Below are positions 48,602-60,149 of a stretch of 64,000 nt of DNA, one piece after another. A program made the translations under genes and the position numbers. Numbering within the stretch: position 1 is the stretch's first letter; each line of letters starts with the position of its first letter. The notes under the pieces are model-generated. The model saw only the letters and a program-made list of their open reading frames with translations, was not told where the DNA came from and ran no database searches. This stretch comes from Sophora flavescens (lineage: Eukaryota; Streptophyta; Magnoliopsida; Fabales; Fabaceae), in NCBI GenBank assembly GCA_030762895.1, contig CM061062.1, forward strand, positions 132,911,104 to 132,975,103, read 5' to 3'.

Positions 48602-48619
48602 TCCCCGGCAACGGCGCCA
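48602..48619 (-). other. Primer-binding site, tRNA-Asp type
   Basis: The minus strand TGGCGCCGTTGCCGGGGA is complementary to the 3' end of plant tRNA-Asp (CCCCGGCAACGGCGCCA). It sits six bases inside the 5' LTR end, as expected for minus-strand DNA priming, and fixes the element's orientation. Confidence 0.85.
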
Positions 48620-48625
48620 AAAACG

Positions 48626-50210
48626 TGATGTTACGTAAGTCGACGCGCGACGACGCTCGCGTGCGATTCCGGCAAGTGTACCGGATTGCCGTCAAGTAAT
48701 AAAAGATATCGAACCCACAGAGACTGTGTTCTCGAATCGCAATCGGTTTCGAATCGATTAGATCTGGACACTTTTAGAGGGTTTTGAAAAAGGTTTGAAT
48801 TGAGAGATAAACAAACAGAATCAATTAAAACAGAAAACAAATGTTTTTGGGGTTTTAGATTTAAACGGATTCCTAGGGATTTGGGTTACCTTTGAGGCTG
48901 TTTATGTTGCTAATCTGATTTACCTTCGTTGATTACCGAAATTGCCTTGAAGGCGAGTTTATCCTCTAATAGCTTAAGCTCCCTCTCGGGTTACAAAAGC
49001 CGTGCCCAATTGACCCGACCCCTACTCTCGTGGTAGTCGATCCCAGATTGGACCCTTTGCGTTCCGTGACAACTCGTTGCTCCTCGAGGGACGGCTTCTA
49101 ACTCTCATGATTTCAGTCCCAAGTCTGACTTCTATAGGTCCGACACCCAAGTTCACCGCTAGGTTCCTCCTTGGAATATCTCAGTCATGCAAATAACCTA
49201 AGTTCACCGCTAGGTTCCTCCTTGGATCATCCACATCTCACAAACCAGTGGCCGCCGAATTTTACGAGTGAAATACCCTAGAAATCCTAAGTTCACCGCT
49301 AGGTTCCTCCTTAGAACGTCTACGTCACGCAAATAAGCGGTTGCCGAATTTACGAGTGATTAACACACTAGAAATCAGATCTAAAACAATAACGAAATCA
49401 ACAACGATTTTACATCAAATCAACAACATTTACAAAACTCGGGCAGAGCCCCAATCCCTAGAAACAAACTACTACTCCAGTCTTGCCATGGAGATGACAA
49501 GCTGGGTTGACAACATAGTGAAAATCAGAAAAGAGAAGAGAGGAGAAGAGGAGAAGAGAGATCTATATTGTAGCCAAAAGATGTCCTAGATGATATGGAT
49601 GTGATCCTTCTCATCCCATTGTGTCCCTGATGTGATCTGTCTGGTCCTTATTTATAGATGTGGGAAGTTAGAGTCCCAATCTAACTCAAATTCTGATCCA
49701 AATTCGGTTTCTTCAGGTCCAAGTAATGCGTGTCTCTGCTTCTGGTACTTTTACAAAATCCAGCATTCTCGCGACGCGAAATGTTGCTCGCGACGCGAGC
49801 CTTCCTTTCATGGCCCGTGATGAATTTCACGGCTGGGCCGTGATGTGCTCTGACTTGTGGTGGTTTTGGGTCACGGCCGTGATGGTTATCACGGCCGGTA
49901 GTGTGATGAACTCGACTTCAGCCTTTGTTCTTTTTCAGTTTTGCTCGATCATGGCCGTGATGGGCATCACGGCTAGGCCGTGATGGGCTCTGTTTGGCTC
50001 ATTTTCTTCAGTTTTAAAGCTCCATCTTCATCCAAACTTCATCATGGTTGATCTTGAGCATTTTACCCTTGATATCTGCAAAACAACACACGAAAACCGC
50101 CTTACCCGTTCCAAAGGAAAATTAACCTAAAATCTAATAAAAATATGCCTAAACTACATGAAAATGCATGCAAAATGATGGACAAAGATGAGGTGAAATC
50201 ACACTCATCA
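48626..50210 (-). repeat. Athila-like LTR (5' LTR)
   Basis: Counterpart of 42662-44297. It has only three palindrome units (49810-49985), one of them degraded (GGCCGGTAGTGTGATG at about 49893), and an extra GCGCGACGAC near its start. Confidence 0.88.
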
Positions 50211-52356
50211 CTGACCTGAGGGATTTTTGCCAATAACTATTTGTGATTAGTGTGTGGTCTGTATGATTTATCTGTGGTTGTGGTGTTTGGTTGTGATTGT
50301 GGTATTTGATTAGAGTTGTATTAATTGTTTGTGTTTGGTTATCTGTATTTCGCAGTTATATATTATGATATTGTGAGGCATGATCTGCCTGGGAATATTG
50401 TTATGATGTTGTTGATTGTTCTTTGAGAAGCCTGACAGTGGTCAGTGCCCAATCAATTAATCAGATAAAAGCTTTAAGAAGACTTTACGATGAATATTCA
50501 ATAGTTAATTGAGAAATATTGGAAGATATTATGATTTAAATAATTATTTGATAAAATAAGGAATTATTTGAAAATATTATTATTTTAATGATTTATTAGT
50601 GTAAAAGCAATTTATGAGTCACGGTGAGGGCGTAACCGTGAAATTATTTTTGTGCTGCTAATTTTTTTGTAAGAAATTCCGTAATATTATAAAATTATAT
50701 TTTATGAAATTAATCTGCGAAAATAACTTAATTATGATATTAGAAAAATTATTTAAGTGAAAAAAGCTAAGATTTGGCTTAAATGACTTTAAAAATGCTT
50801 CACGGCGGTAATTTGGAAAAGTATCAACGGCAAGTGTTTCTAAAATGGCAGTACGTATTTTAAACTAAATTTGAGCCTCAAGTGACTCCCTTTTTGAAAC
50901 ATGAAGTTTTTAGAAAAGATTTTAGTAACTGATGATTTTACGAAAGAATTTTCCCTTCGAATGATTTTCCAGAAACAAATTTTACGCAAACAGTATAGAC
51001 AATGAGTTTGAACTTAGTAATCGAGATGTAGGGGAAATAGTATTTTGTGGCGTTTTAGGATTTGAGTCTTAATTTCAGTGGTTTTGGACTGCGTGTCCTA
51101 TGGACTGCGTGTCCTAATTTTCGGTGTAGTTTTGGACTGCGTGTCTTAATTTCGGTGTAGTTTTGGACTGCGTGTCATATGGATTGCGTGTCCTAATTTT
51201 CGGTGTGGCTTTGGACTGCGTGTCCTAAGTTCGGGGTAAATAATATTGTTCAAAGTGAATACTATTTTCTATTACCACGAACCTAAGCACGAGGCATCGG
51301 TCTATGGGTTTCGTGATTTAGCACTCGGACTTGATGTCCTGTGTTATTAATAAAAGTGTTAAGATGTCTAAAACTATGGTTGGTCAGAAGCTTTTAAGCT
51401 CCGGCAATGAAAGATTGAACACAAAGAAAAGCGTTAAGAACAAAATGTTTTACATGCATTTTAGGCAGACCTGCCTATTTGTAAATCATAGTATCATGGT
51501 GATATTCATGAATCGATGTATCATTGTGCCCTGGTTGGACAATGAAAATCCATATTCGGCGATCACTGCTCCTTAAATTGGACAATGTGCTATGGTAACC
51601 ATATTCGGTGATCATTGTGCCTCGTGTTGGGCAGTGTGCTATGGTTTTGGCTTCATGACTTTTTGCCTGCGTGGCTATTGAGTTTGATCAACTCACCTCG
51701 AGGTTGGGATATCTCATGAGATTAGTTATGAATTTAGATTACGAATATGAAGTGTTCATGCATAATTTTCAAATGATGATGTTTGGGGTATGAAACCCAG
51801 TGATAAATTATTTGCCTTATTATGAATGCTTATGTTATTATGAAAATGTATATGTGTATGTTTTCTTTTATGTCTCGCATGTAGTTATTGTATTAAATCC
51901 ATATATTGGCGTCTCACCCTTACAAACATATCAGAGCCGCACAAGGGGTATGATCTCTACAAGAAGAAGAAGGATGTCTAGTTCGGGGCATGCTGTTGCT
52001 GCTTCTATCGATTGTAGCGTCTGTTAATACGACCAGCTTTGGAGTCTTGGTTGGGTTGTAAGTTTGAAAAGGCCGGTAACTGTGAGGTTGTAATTAGTCT
52101 TTGGTTTAATTTTATAATTTTTGAAAATTGAAACTTTGTGAGAAAAATTGTATGCCGTAGTGACCTCGTTAAGAATATAATTTTACTGTTTTAGTGTATG
52201 TATCATGATGTTCCAGAGTGTTCCGCAGAAGAAAATTTTTACACCCGAGTTTTCTAGCTTAAAATAAATAAGTTTTCCGAAAGCAAGTAGTAAATTAAGT
52301 TTTATTTCCGCAAACGGGTAACCATGTGATGACCCGAGTTAGGGTGTCACATCACA

Positions 52357-52600
52357 CATACTAGGATCAACATCCCAGATGAAATGACCATCAATCTTGT
52401 CGGTATAGATGGGAGCTCCATCAGCTCTGACAGCATAAACAGGACACCAATTTTCAGTCATAACTTCACTATGAGAATGCTGTGATTGGAACTGTCCTTA
52501 CCACTCTCCATGCCGGAAGTGTGATTTACCATATTTCCCAATTACAACGTGAGTCTTAAAGAAAGTACCTTGTCCACAAGACTGAAGGTTCAAGTTCAAA
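52357..52600 (-). pseudogene. Polyprotein-like remnant, piece 1 of 3 (upstream part)
   Basis: On the minus strand a frame with 'THVVIGKYGKSHFRHGEW', a stop (TAA), then 'VMTENWCPVYAVRADGAP' and 'KIDGHFIWDVD' runs into the solo LTR target site. It continues in frame at 41062 on the other side of that insertion. The segment upstream (52600-52730) is less clear. The protein type is not securely identified; it looks like viral-type or retroelement polyprotein rather than a host gene. Confidence 0.5.
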
Positions 52601-52734
52601 TTACTGAAGCTAATCAAGTTTCAGAAGCCATATCTACCACTCTTCATTACCAGATAATCTGTCGCCTCCATAACCATTCCACTGATTTGCCAACTCCTGG
52701 ATGCTCCTCTAATGCCTTGTTGGTAGTGAATTTT

Positions 52735-52900
52735 TTGAAATGGGCGAGTGAATTGTGATCCTCTATTGGAAACCTTGTGATCACAACAACAAGGGAGGTG
52801 CCATGAGTTTTGGCTCATTGGCTCTTTCTGTTTATAACACGATGAAGGTGTGAGCAGTAAAACACTTGAACATGAAGAACGAAAACAAACAAAAAGGAGC
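52735..52900. repeat. Dispersed repeat, copy C (partial)
   Basis: 'AAATGGGCGAGTGAATTGTG', 'CACAACAACAAGGGAGGTGC' and 'TTGGCTCATTGGCTCTTTCT' match the second half of copy B (23140-23280) in order. Confidence 0.55.
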
Positions 52901-53750
52901 ACTGCAACATATGTTAACAATTAAGTTATAAGTTATGAGAAAAGTATATTAAGATTGATCATGATATGTTATGCCTTAATTCTTGATACATTCAATGGTT
53001 CATACTTTTTTTTTATTGAAAAGCATGCGCGTGAATCGCGTGTAACTTATTCATTGAAAGTGGAAACATAATATAAATAATACTCTTAATTTGTAATTTT
53101 TGTTTTAATAAAGAACAACATTTATAACATAGAACTCACTAGGAGTATTTTAGACTTGTCCCATCCTATTAACTCGTCACGACTCAAACTAATTCCGACG
53201 ACTTTAGGTTTTAGAAATCAGACCCAAAGTGTTTTTTGGCAGGATTCAATTTATACATCTAATCATCCCAGCCTGGTTAAATGTGTCACATAATTGATCA
53301 TACAGTTTTTTTGGCCTTCATAAAAATATCTTATCATAGCATTTATTACAAGTTTTAAAAAATTATTCATGGGAATGTTGGGAAGGAAATAAAAGTTTCT
53401 CATGTTTGGTATAAGTTTTAAAAATTTATTCCGAGATATAAAAGATTTTCAGGAATAAAATTTAGTGAATGATAGTTATAAACTTGTGAAAACTTTATTC
53501 CCGTGTGTAAAGATGGGAAATAAACATTCATGGAAATATGATTCCCAACCCCAGAAATATAGTTTGTCTGAGAATAAAATATTTCAGGAATCAAAACACC
53601 ACCTATGTGTTTTAGAGTGAGACTAATCTCATTTAAGGTACCGAGACAACTTTGCCTGGTAAGCTTTTGTTTGATTTGGTTATTGTGAACAAGGTTGGAA
53701 AGAGAAATCAAATAACTCATAACAATGACTTTAAGAACTTGTTGGATGTA
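52901..53750. other. Intergenic, AT-rich; no gene seen
   Basis: No supported frame. The part at 53350-53600 has repeated GGAATAAAA / TTTATTCC segments in both orientations and may be a decayed MITE. Confidence 0.4.
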
Positions 53751-53759
53751 ATCACCATG

Positions 53760-55710
53760 TAAAAACAAAAAGCAATGGCAAATGATTTAAAAGCTATTAA
53801 GAGGCAATGACTAGTGTCATGTCATCAGTCAATCACAGTCAAGCAAAACAGTAATAAAATCAACAAACAATAACCTTAAAACTCCAATCAAACTCTAAAC
53901 AATTCAAGCAAGACATCATTACAAAGATTTAAAACTTAACATACATTCAAACACAACAATAAGCATGTAACTACTAAAACTCTTCAGGTAAACTCCCTTT
54001 ACCTTTGAAGACCAGAAAGGATCATCTCCTTGTCACATTCAACAATCAGCTTCCTTCTGAGTGAAGCGGTACAAGGCTAACCAACTAATAACTCGACGAG
54101 GCGTTCCAATTTCCTTTGACACCTTGTCACATGACTTCTGTCAGCTCCCAAAAAAGTAAAACTTGCTTTCCCACGCAACCATATCCACGACAACATCCCA
54201 AAGAGGGAATCCAAGTAGTTACAACAACCAGACAAATCACAGATTCAATAACTCGACATCAAACATATTATCTAATAAATTCAAACATTTTAATTTATCG
54301 TAAAGGAACCAATTTTTTTCCAATAAAATCAATTTGGTTAAAAAGGGCTCATCACTAAAATTAGGGAAACTTAATTTGATCAAAGAACAACAGAATTAAT
54401 TTAAGAAAACACTAATTTAGAGTCTCAATTACACAAAACCAGACTAGATTTCATAGTTGGAGCAAGATGAAAAGTAAGGGTTTTGAGTGGAATTGGGGAA
54501 AATGAGATTTGCTCATAGGAATATGAAATTTGCCTTGGAATTCATCAATAGACAGTCCCAATTGCACAAAAACAAGTTTTAATTTCAAATCACAGTATGA
54601 AATCAAAGAGTCAGGGTTAGGGTTTTCAAAGATTTGGGGTTTTGAAACTTAACATGATAAGGGGAGAATCACTCGAAGAAGAAGAAGCACGCATTGGTGC
54701 TATGATGAACGCACGACGACAACGGCAGCAATGCGGCGGAGGGGCGACGGAGCTCCGTTCTGCAACATCTTGGACCAAACAAAATGGGTAAGTTTTCAAG
54801 GAAAGGAGGAGAAAAGTCTCAAACTGACAAAAAGGGAGGTCGAAACCACCTTAGATAGTGGCTAAAAGCTCCTCACCGCGGCGGACATGGCGTCGGACGG
54901 TGGAGCGAAGGGCCAAACCGTGTGTAGAGTCGCAACTATGCTCTCCTACTCGATGGGGTCGAACGGCGACGGGGTTGAACGACGACGGGTGGCGTAGCAC
55001 GGCTGGACGGTGGCCGCAAGTGGAGGGTGGCGCCGGATCTTGGGAGATGAAGGAGGAGAGTTGAAGTTTGAGAGAGGAGGCAGAAGAAGAAGAAAAAAAA
55101 TAGAAGAAAGGAGGGGAAGGGGTTGTGGGTTTTCTGCCAGGGAAGGGAGGGGATATTGGTTTTCTTTCATTACTTTTTCATTTAGTTAGTGATTAGGTAT
55201 AAAATGAGTAATAAATATTAAGTTTAAAAATAAATACGTTTTTAGTTTTTTGAATCTAAAAATAAAGGATGACAAATATATATTTTCAAAAATTGAAATA
55301 AAGTAGAGATTGATAGTTGAATTGATCAACTAAGAAAATTCACGGTCCAACATTTAATCTCCGATTAATGTCAAACCAAACTATTTTCAAATCTAAAATA
55401 AAATAGAGTAAAATATGAACATAATTTTCTTTTAATCCTATTATTTAAAATATTTTTCTAAACAAATATTAATAGTGACAATAACAGAAGATTATTGTCT
55501 AACAAGCATGCTTACACGGAAATAAGTTAGTGCTAACGTACTCAATAAAATAATTTTAAGTGAGTAAATTAAATTACTGAAATCAAACCCTTAAAATGAA
55601 TTAAAATAAATATCCAGATAATCAATCACTTCAAATAAAATAATATAAAGAGATATATATGTATATATATTTTACTGATATCAAAGAGCAGTAAAAACCG
55701 GGGTATTACA
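53760..55710. mobile_element. LTR-like repeat, probable solo LTR (left end unresolved)
   Basis: Ends AAACCGGGGTATTACA at 55710, an LTR-type terminus like those at 2850 and 52351. A CTTCAGGTAAACTCCC block near 53983 resembles the CAGGTAAG block of those LTRs. A GC-rich section at 54690-55160 has a minus-strand Pro/Ser/Leu-rich open frame of no recognised identity. No matching start or target duplication was found. Confidence 0.35.
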
Positions 55711-56222
55711 ACATGTATCACAAGCTTCAAGAAAATCACTATATTGGCCTTATGCATACCATTACAATTTACTTACAAAGTTATAATACATCTCATTTTA
55801 ACTATTATGTAGTATAAAAATGGGTATCTCAAGTGGTTTGAGCTAATGGTAAAAGGAGTTGGAGGAGTAGGAGATCCAAGGTTCAAACTTTGGCAAACAA
55901 AAAAAATTAACCCAACAACTATCTACTAACATTTACCTATAAAAAAATTATTTTTAAAATTCTCAAAGTTTCACTCTAAGATAACTCCTTTAACCCATTG
56001 ATATTGAAAAGAGTCAACCCGACCATATTCATTTGTTTAATTTTGTGGTGGTAGGTTCATTATGACAACATTAATCCTATAAATCTTACTTTATTCGTTT
56101 TTGGCAAAAGCTTATATCCATAATCTCGAGATGAATATATCTACAATTATTAGGTGTCTTTTTAAAACTATCTTGAAAGGAGTATAATTATGTAAAGGTT
56201 AAATTTTTATATTATTCAGCGT
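55711..56222. other. Intergenic; one SINE-like patch
   Basis: 'CTCAAGTGGTTTGAGCTAAT' followed by 'CCAAGGTTCAAACTTTGG' (about 55829-55895) resembles a decayed tRNA-derived SINE with A and B boxes. No gene seen. Confidence 0.3.
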
Positions 56223-56230
56223 GCCCTATA

Positions 56231-57457
56231 TAGGGATGTCAATTTTATCCGTACCCGCGGATACCCGCGGATAAAATCCGTAACGGGTACGGGACGGGTA
56301 GCTAAACGGGTATCCACGGGTAAAATAAACGGGTATTTTCAATACTCGTTTGTAAACGGGGCGGGGACGGGTATCATACTCTCCGTGCCCGTTACCTAAT
56401 TACTATAATACCCTGACTATATAAGAGGTCAAAGAAAAAAAAAAAAAACTATCTCTGCCTGTGCGTGACTTCCCCCTCCCCTGGCTTTTTCTTTTTTCTT
56501 TTCTCTTTCTCTTTTCTTCTTCCTTTCTTCTCTCACGTTCCAGACCTCTTCTTTCTTCTTTTTTTCATCTTAACACCATCTTCTTCCTCTCATCCTTCAT
56601 CTTTTTCAACAACCCAACAACAACAAAAAAAGAAAACCAGCCACACACACATTCACCTTCATCCTTACACCTTCATCTTTCTCCTCTCATCCTTCATCTT
56701 CTTCAACAAGACAACAACCCAACAACAAAAAAAAAACAAGAAAACCAGCCACACACACACGAACCGCAACACCAAACCATAGCCATAGCCTCCAAAGCCT
56801 CCTTCTTCCCCAGATCGACGCCTCCCCTGTCACCAAGTTGCAGATCCGCTCCCTGCTCGCGCGACCACCATGACCTCCCCGCTGAGGAAGACCAGATCCG
56901 CGAGCTCCACCGCAATACCAGGGTAGATCAGCCGCGCGAACGCATCCCCTCCACCGCGAGTCGAACATGAACTGTTACCGCTGCTGTTTGTGCCTGCATC
57001 CTCCGCCTCAAACCCCGTTACCTCCGCTCCAGATCGTGTCAGAACCGCGAGCCGTTGTCACCGCAGCTCTGCTCAGTCTGCGAACCACCGCGCCGTGCCC
57101 ATCCCGCCGCCGTCCGGATCCTCCACGTCACCACAACTGTCCTCCAACTCCTCCTCCTGCGTTTCCTTCTTTTGATGGTGAGAGTTTTGTTTTTCTTCTT
57201 TACACTCCTTTTTTTTATTTGTAGTATCAAGGCATTTAGTGACTTTTGGGCCAGCTGCTAAGCCCTCGTTCGTGGCTTCTTTTATAACAAAAACTAGGAT
57301 GACATCCCTAACTACCCATGGATATCCGCGGATACCCGCGAATCCGTTAAGAACCCGTCAAGCGGGTATCCGTGCGGGTACGGGTGGATTTTTTATCCAA
57401 CGAGACGGGTAGCGGGTAATAAGTATCCGTGCCCGCCCCGCCCCGTTGACATCCCTA
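56231..57457. mobile_element. hAT-type element with GC-rich gene-like cargo
   Basis: Ends TAGGGATGTCAA / TTGACATCCCTA are flanked by an exact 8-bp duplication GCCCTATA (56223-56230 and 57458-57465). Subterminal zones repeat CGGGTA / ACCCGCGG motifs. The middle (about 56440-57290) is CT-rich and then GC-rich, resembling a 5' leader and first exon of a host gene, with no transposase. Confidence 0.82.
56460..57180 (+). pseudogene. Captured host-gene-like segment inside the hAT element
   Basis: A pyrimidine-rich leader (56460-56600) is followed by ACACAC-rich and then GC-rich sequence with overlapping open frames (for example 56461-56970 and 56967-57224, both +). None contains a recognisable domain. 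Translations are Pro/Ser/Thr-rich and typical of leader or low-complexity exon sequence. A TTTGATG|GTGAGAG at about 57172-57184 looks like an exon end. The source gene is not recognised. Confidence 0.35.
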
Positions 57458-57669
57458 GCCCTATATAGTGGATATAATAAACGTAACATTAAAAGTAATA
57501 ACTTCATATGCAATTTTTTATTGAAAAAATATAAACAACATTAATGACATAGAGTCCATAGGAATTTTTGGATGACCACTAATGTTGCATTTGGTATCAT
57601 ATATATTTTGACATTCATGAGAAAGCGTGGAGGGAATAAAAAATTTTCGTGCTTAATTCGTACTTTCTC

Positions 57670-58000
57670 TATTCAAATGTTTATATTTAATCAATATTCT
57701 TGATATGAAATAAAAGCTATTAATTTTATTGAAATACTATAATATAATATTTAAGCTTACCAAGTCAATAAGATGATTATCAATGAATTTGTCAAAATAC
57801 ATACATACCATACGCCTAAAAAATATTTTAATAAAATGATATAGGCATAAATATTTTTTTATAATTTATTTATTAATATGTCAAAGTGCCTCTTCTCATT
57901 TTTTTTGGTGGTCCAGAGAAGTCATACCATTGTGGGTGGAATCAAGCATGGGGACAACGGGTGAGAATTAGGAAATGGGCGATATATATATATATTGTGT
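57670..58000. repeat. Dispersed repeat, copy D
   Basis: Matches copy A (13430-13508 plus 14230-14480) in order: 'TATTCAAATGTTTATATTTA', 'AAGCTTACCAAGTCAATAAG', 'TTATTAATATGTCAAAGTGC' and 'GAGAATTAGGAAATGGGCG'. It lacks the Mutator-like MITE that interrupts copy A. Confidence 0.65.
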
Positions 58001-58078
58001 TAGTAATACTAGGTTATATATATTTTGCTTGCATTATAAATCTCGAAAGCGTACAGTAGCACACGGTGATGTTTACGG

Positions 58079-58570
58079 GGGTGAGCATCGGACGGGTTCA
58101 GGTGGGGTTTGTCGGGTTCGGGCGGGTTCGATGTAAGAAAAATGAAATCCGAACCCGCCTATCTATACATCGGGCTGGTCGGGTTTCGGGCGGGTTTAAA
58201 CGGATTTAGGATTTTTAATTATTTAATTTTATTCCAAAAAATTAAAAAAAAAACCCAACGAGCCTAATTAAAATTTAAGACTTTCAACCCAATTAAGTAC
58301 CAAAAAAAAATAAATAACAGAAGAGGGGAAAAAAATCTAAGATCCAGTCTTGACAGCCCATTCTCCATAAAAAAAAAAATTTATTATTTTTTTGTTATGA
58401 GCGGGTCGGGTCGGGTACCGGTGGATGACATAAACCAAACCCGAACCCGTCCGCTCTTATCCATCTTAAACCGATTTATTCACCCGTCCAACCTGCCAAA
58501 CCGATTCAACCCGACCGTTGCACAAAAATTAATAACGGGTCGGACGGGTGATACATTTTTGCTCACCCCT
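58079..58570. mobile_element. hAT-like MITE (GGGTGAGCA ends)
   Basis: Left GGGGGTGAGCATCGGACGGG is mirrored by a right end containing GGACGGGTGATAC and TGCTCACCCCT. GGGTTCGGGCGGG motifs cluster near both ends around an AT-rich core. No convincing 8-bp duplication was found. Confidence 0.5.
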
Positions 58571-58579
58571 TACCTTCCT

Positions 58580-59371
58580 CAATTCCCAAGATTGCGGTTC
58601 GAATCTGCTAGTGACTATCATTTTTAGAATATTACCTTCCTCATTTTTAGAATTTTACACAAAATAATACAAAAAGTGCTGAAGTGTGAATTGAACACCG
58701 CTCTTGTGCATAAAACAAATGGAAAGAACCGCTGCACCTACTAACACTTTACAGAGTTATGAGAAATATACATATAAGTGTAATATGCACGTTGCACGGA
58801 TAAATCTTCTATTAAATTCATTCTTTATTAATGATTAATAAAAAGAGGATCATTATTTGATATAATAAGACATTGAAAATAAAAAATTATATTTTATAGA
58901 AGAGACACGATAATAATTTATTTATTACGGATTATAAAAAATGCTTTTCGTATTTAATAAAATAATAATAATAATAATAATAATAATTATTATTATTTCT
59001 ATTGCTAAGTTACTAGCAACTATCTCATTCTAGCATTTCATGCTTGAAATTTTTTTAATGTTGTTATTATAGTTAGACTACTTTGCTCAGGTAACCAAGT
59101 TATTGATTCATTTTTTAATGCAGTTAAAAACATACTTATCAAAATATTAGTAAGTGTCAGTATAAATGTTTTTATACTGATAATGGATACTACTTTAATA
59201 GATATTTTATTGGTGTTTTTTTTTTTGAAGGAAGATATTTTATTGGTGTTAAAAATAGTGTTACATTTTTTTAAGATGGATTAAAGTAGTTTGAATTATT
59301 AGTGTAAAAGGTTTTACTCTAACAATCACTAAAATTTTGACATTTATGCTTGTATTGTAATAATTGAGATA

Positions 59372-59423
<52 letters not shown>

Positions 59424-59990
59424 TAAAATTGTCAAAATTTAATTGGATGTCAATTTAAAATTCTTTTACAATGACGATGCATATAAAATTATATTGTTAT
59501 TAGTTTGTTTTTTGTTTTGCTTTTCCTCTTTCACCAAAAAAACAGTTACTCCCAAATGTACAAAACCTCAAAATTACTTTAAAATGGATTGTTATAATAT
59601 CTAATCCAACTATTAATTGTAAGTGTTATTTAGATTTCAACTGAAATGATTTTAATTATATCTTAAAATAAGTGTCCAAAAGCATTAAAAAATAATATCT
59701 TGAATTCATAATATATATAATCAATCATATGTAATTAAGTGATAGAATAAAATTTGACAAATGTAAACACAGTGTCATTATTTGCTACATGATATTCTGC
59801 ATCAAAATTATCAATAAGCTTCACAAATGGGAAAGAGGAAAAAGTTTAAAATTTTATCATAAGCAGTGCACCCCAGTAGCAACATGATTGATAATATTTA
59901 TTTTCCACTCAAAATACAGTAAACATCTTCTGAGAAGATATAACCAAACAACATCACAATGTATCAGTGTGTAAAATGGAATATAATGGA
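58580..59990. other. Intergenic, AT-rich with (TAA)n tracts
   Basis: TAA/ATA repeats at about 58963-58998 and 59362-59420. No gene supported. Confidence 0.6.
59362..59420. repeat. (TAA)n microsatellite
   Basis: Uninterrupted TAA/AAT triplets. Confidence 0.95.
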
Positions 59991-59994
59991 CAAC

Positions 59995-60149
59995 CTTGAC
60001 AGTGGAGATGCTGCATTGAATGCCTCCCACATCTTCTTACTTTCTTTGAAATACTCATCTACTGCTTGGAAAGCAGCTACAACCACCCCATGAGATTTCT
60101 CTATATTTCCCTCATCAAGAATCAAACCATGATAATAATATGTTGCAGC
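59995..60149 (-). pseudogene. Isolated exon of a BRO1-like-domain gene
   Basis: Minus-strand exon with acceptor CAG|GCTGC at 60149 and donor CAAG|GTTG at 59995. It encodes 'AATYYYHGLILDEGNIEKSH', then 'FQAVDEYFKESKK' and 'AFNAASPLSR'. This matches the late BRO1-domain segment of plant endosomal-targeting BRO1-like proteins (usual form: AAAYYYHGLILDEGNTEKSH). The expected following exon is not found before 58600, and the exon that should precede it is not seen upstream to 61000. It is therefore probably a relocated or truncated fragment. Confidence 0.55.

Larger units (their letters stand above)
42662..50210 (-). mobile_element. Athila-like Ty3/gypsy element, gag-protease only (non-autonomous)
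   Basis: LTRs are 42662-44297 (1636 bp) and 48626-50210 (1585 bp), both TGATG...CATCA. A primer-binding site complementary to the 3' end of plant tRNA-Asp lies at 48602-48619 (minus strand TGGCGCCGTTGCCGGGGA). Flanks CTTAC (42657-42661) and CTGAC (50211-50215) are a 5-bp duplication with one mismatch. The only long frame is gag-protease (46139-48466). RT, RNase H, integrase and the envelope-like frame of full Athila elements are absent. LTR similarity is high, apart from a deletion of about 47 bp, one palindrome-unit loss and a 10-bp insertion. Confidence 0.88.
41063..52351. mobile_element. Ty3/gypsy-type solo LTR (about 3.7 kb), split by an Athila-like element
   Basis: It begins TGTGACACCCC and ends GGGTGTCACA. 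The flanking 5-bp duplication TCACA (41058-41062 and 52352-52356) is exact. Excluding the nested element (42662-50210 plus one target copy), about 3.74 kb remain with no gag-pol, PBS or internal domain, so it is a solo LTR. It shares ordered landmarks with 1-2850, including the CAGGTAAG/CCTGAGG site into which the nested element inserted and 'GGACTGCGTGTCCTAA' repeats (about 51080-51230). Confidence 0.82.

Noticed and set aside
54858..55170. GC-rich opposite frames considered as a gene
   Set aside because: Low-complexity Pro/Ser/Arg translations inside an LTR-like repeat, without domain or splice support.
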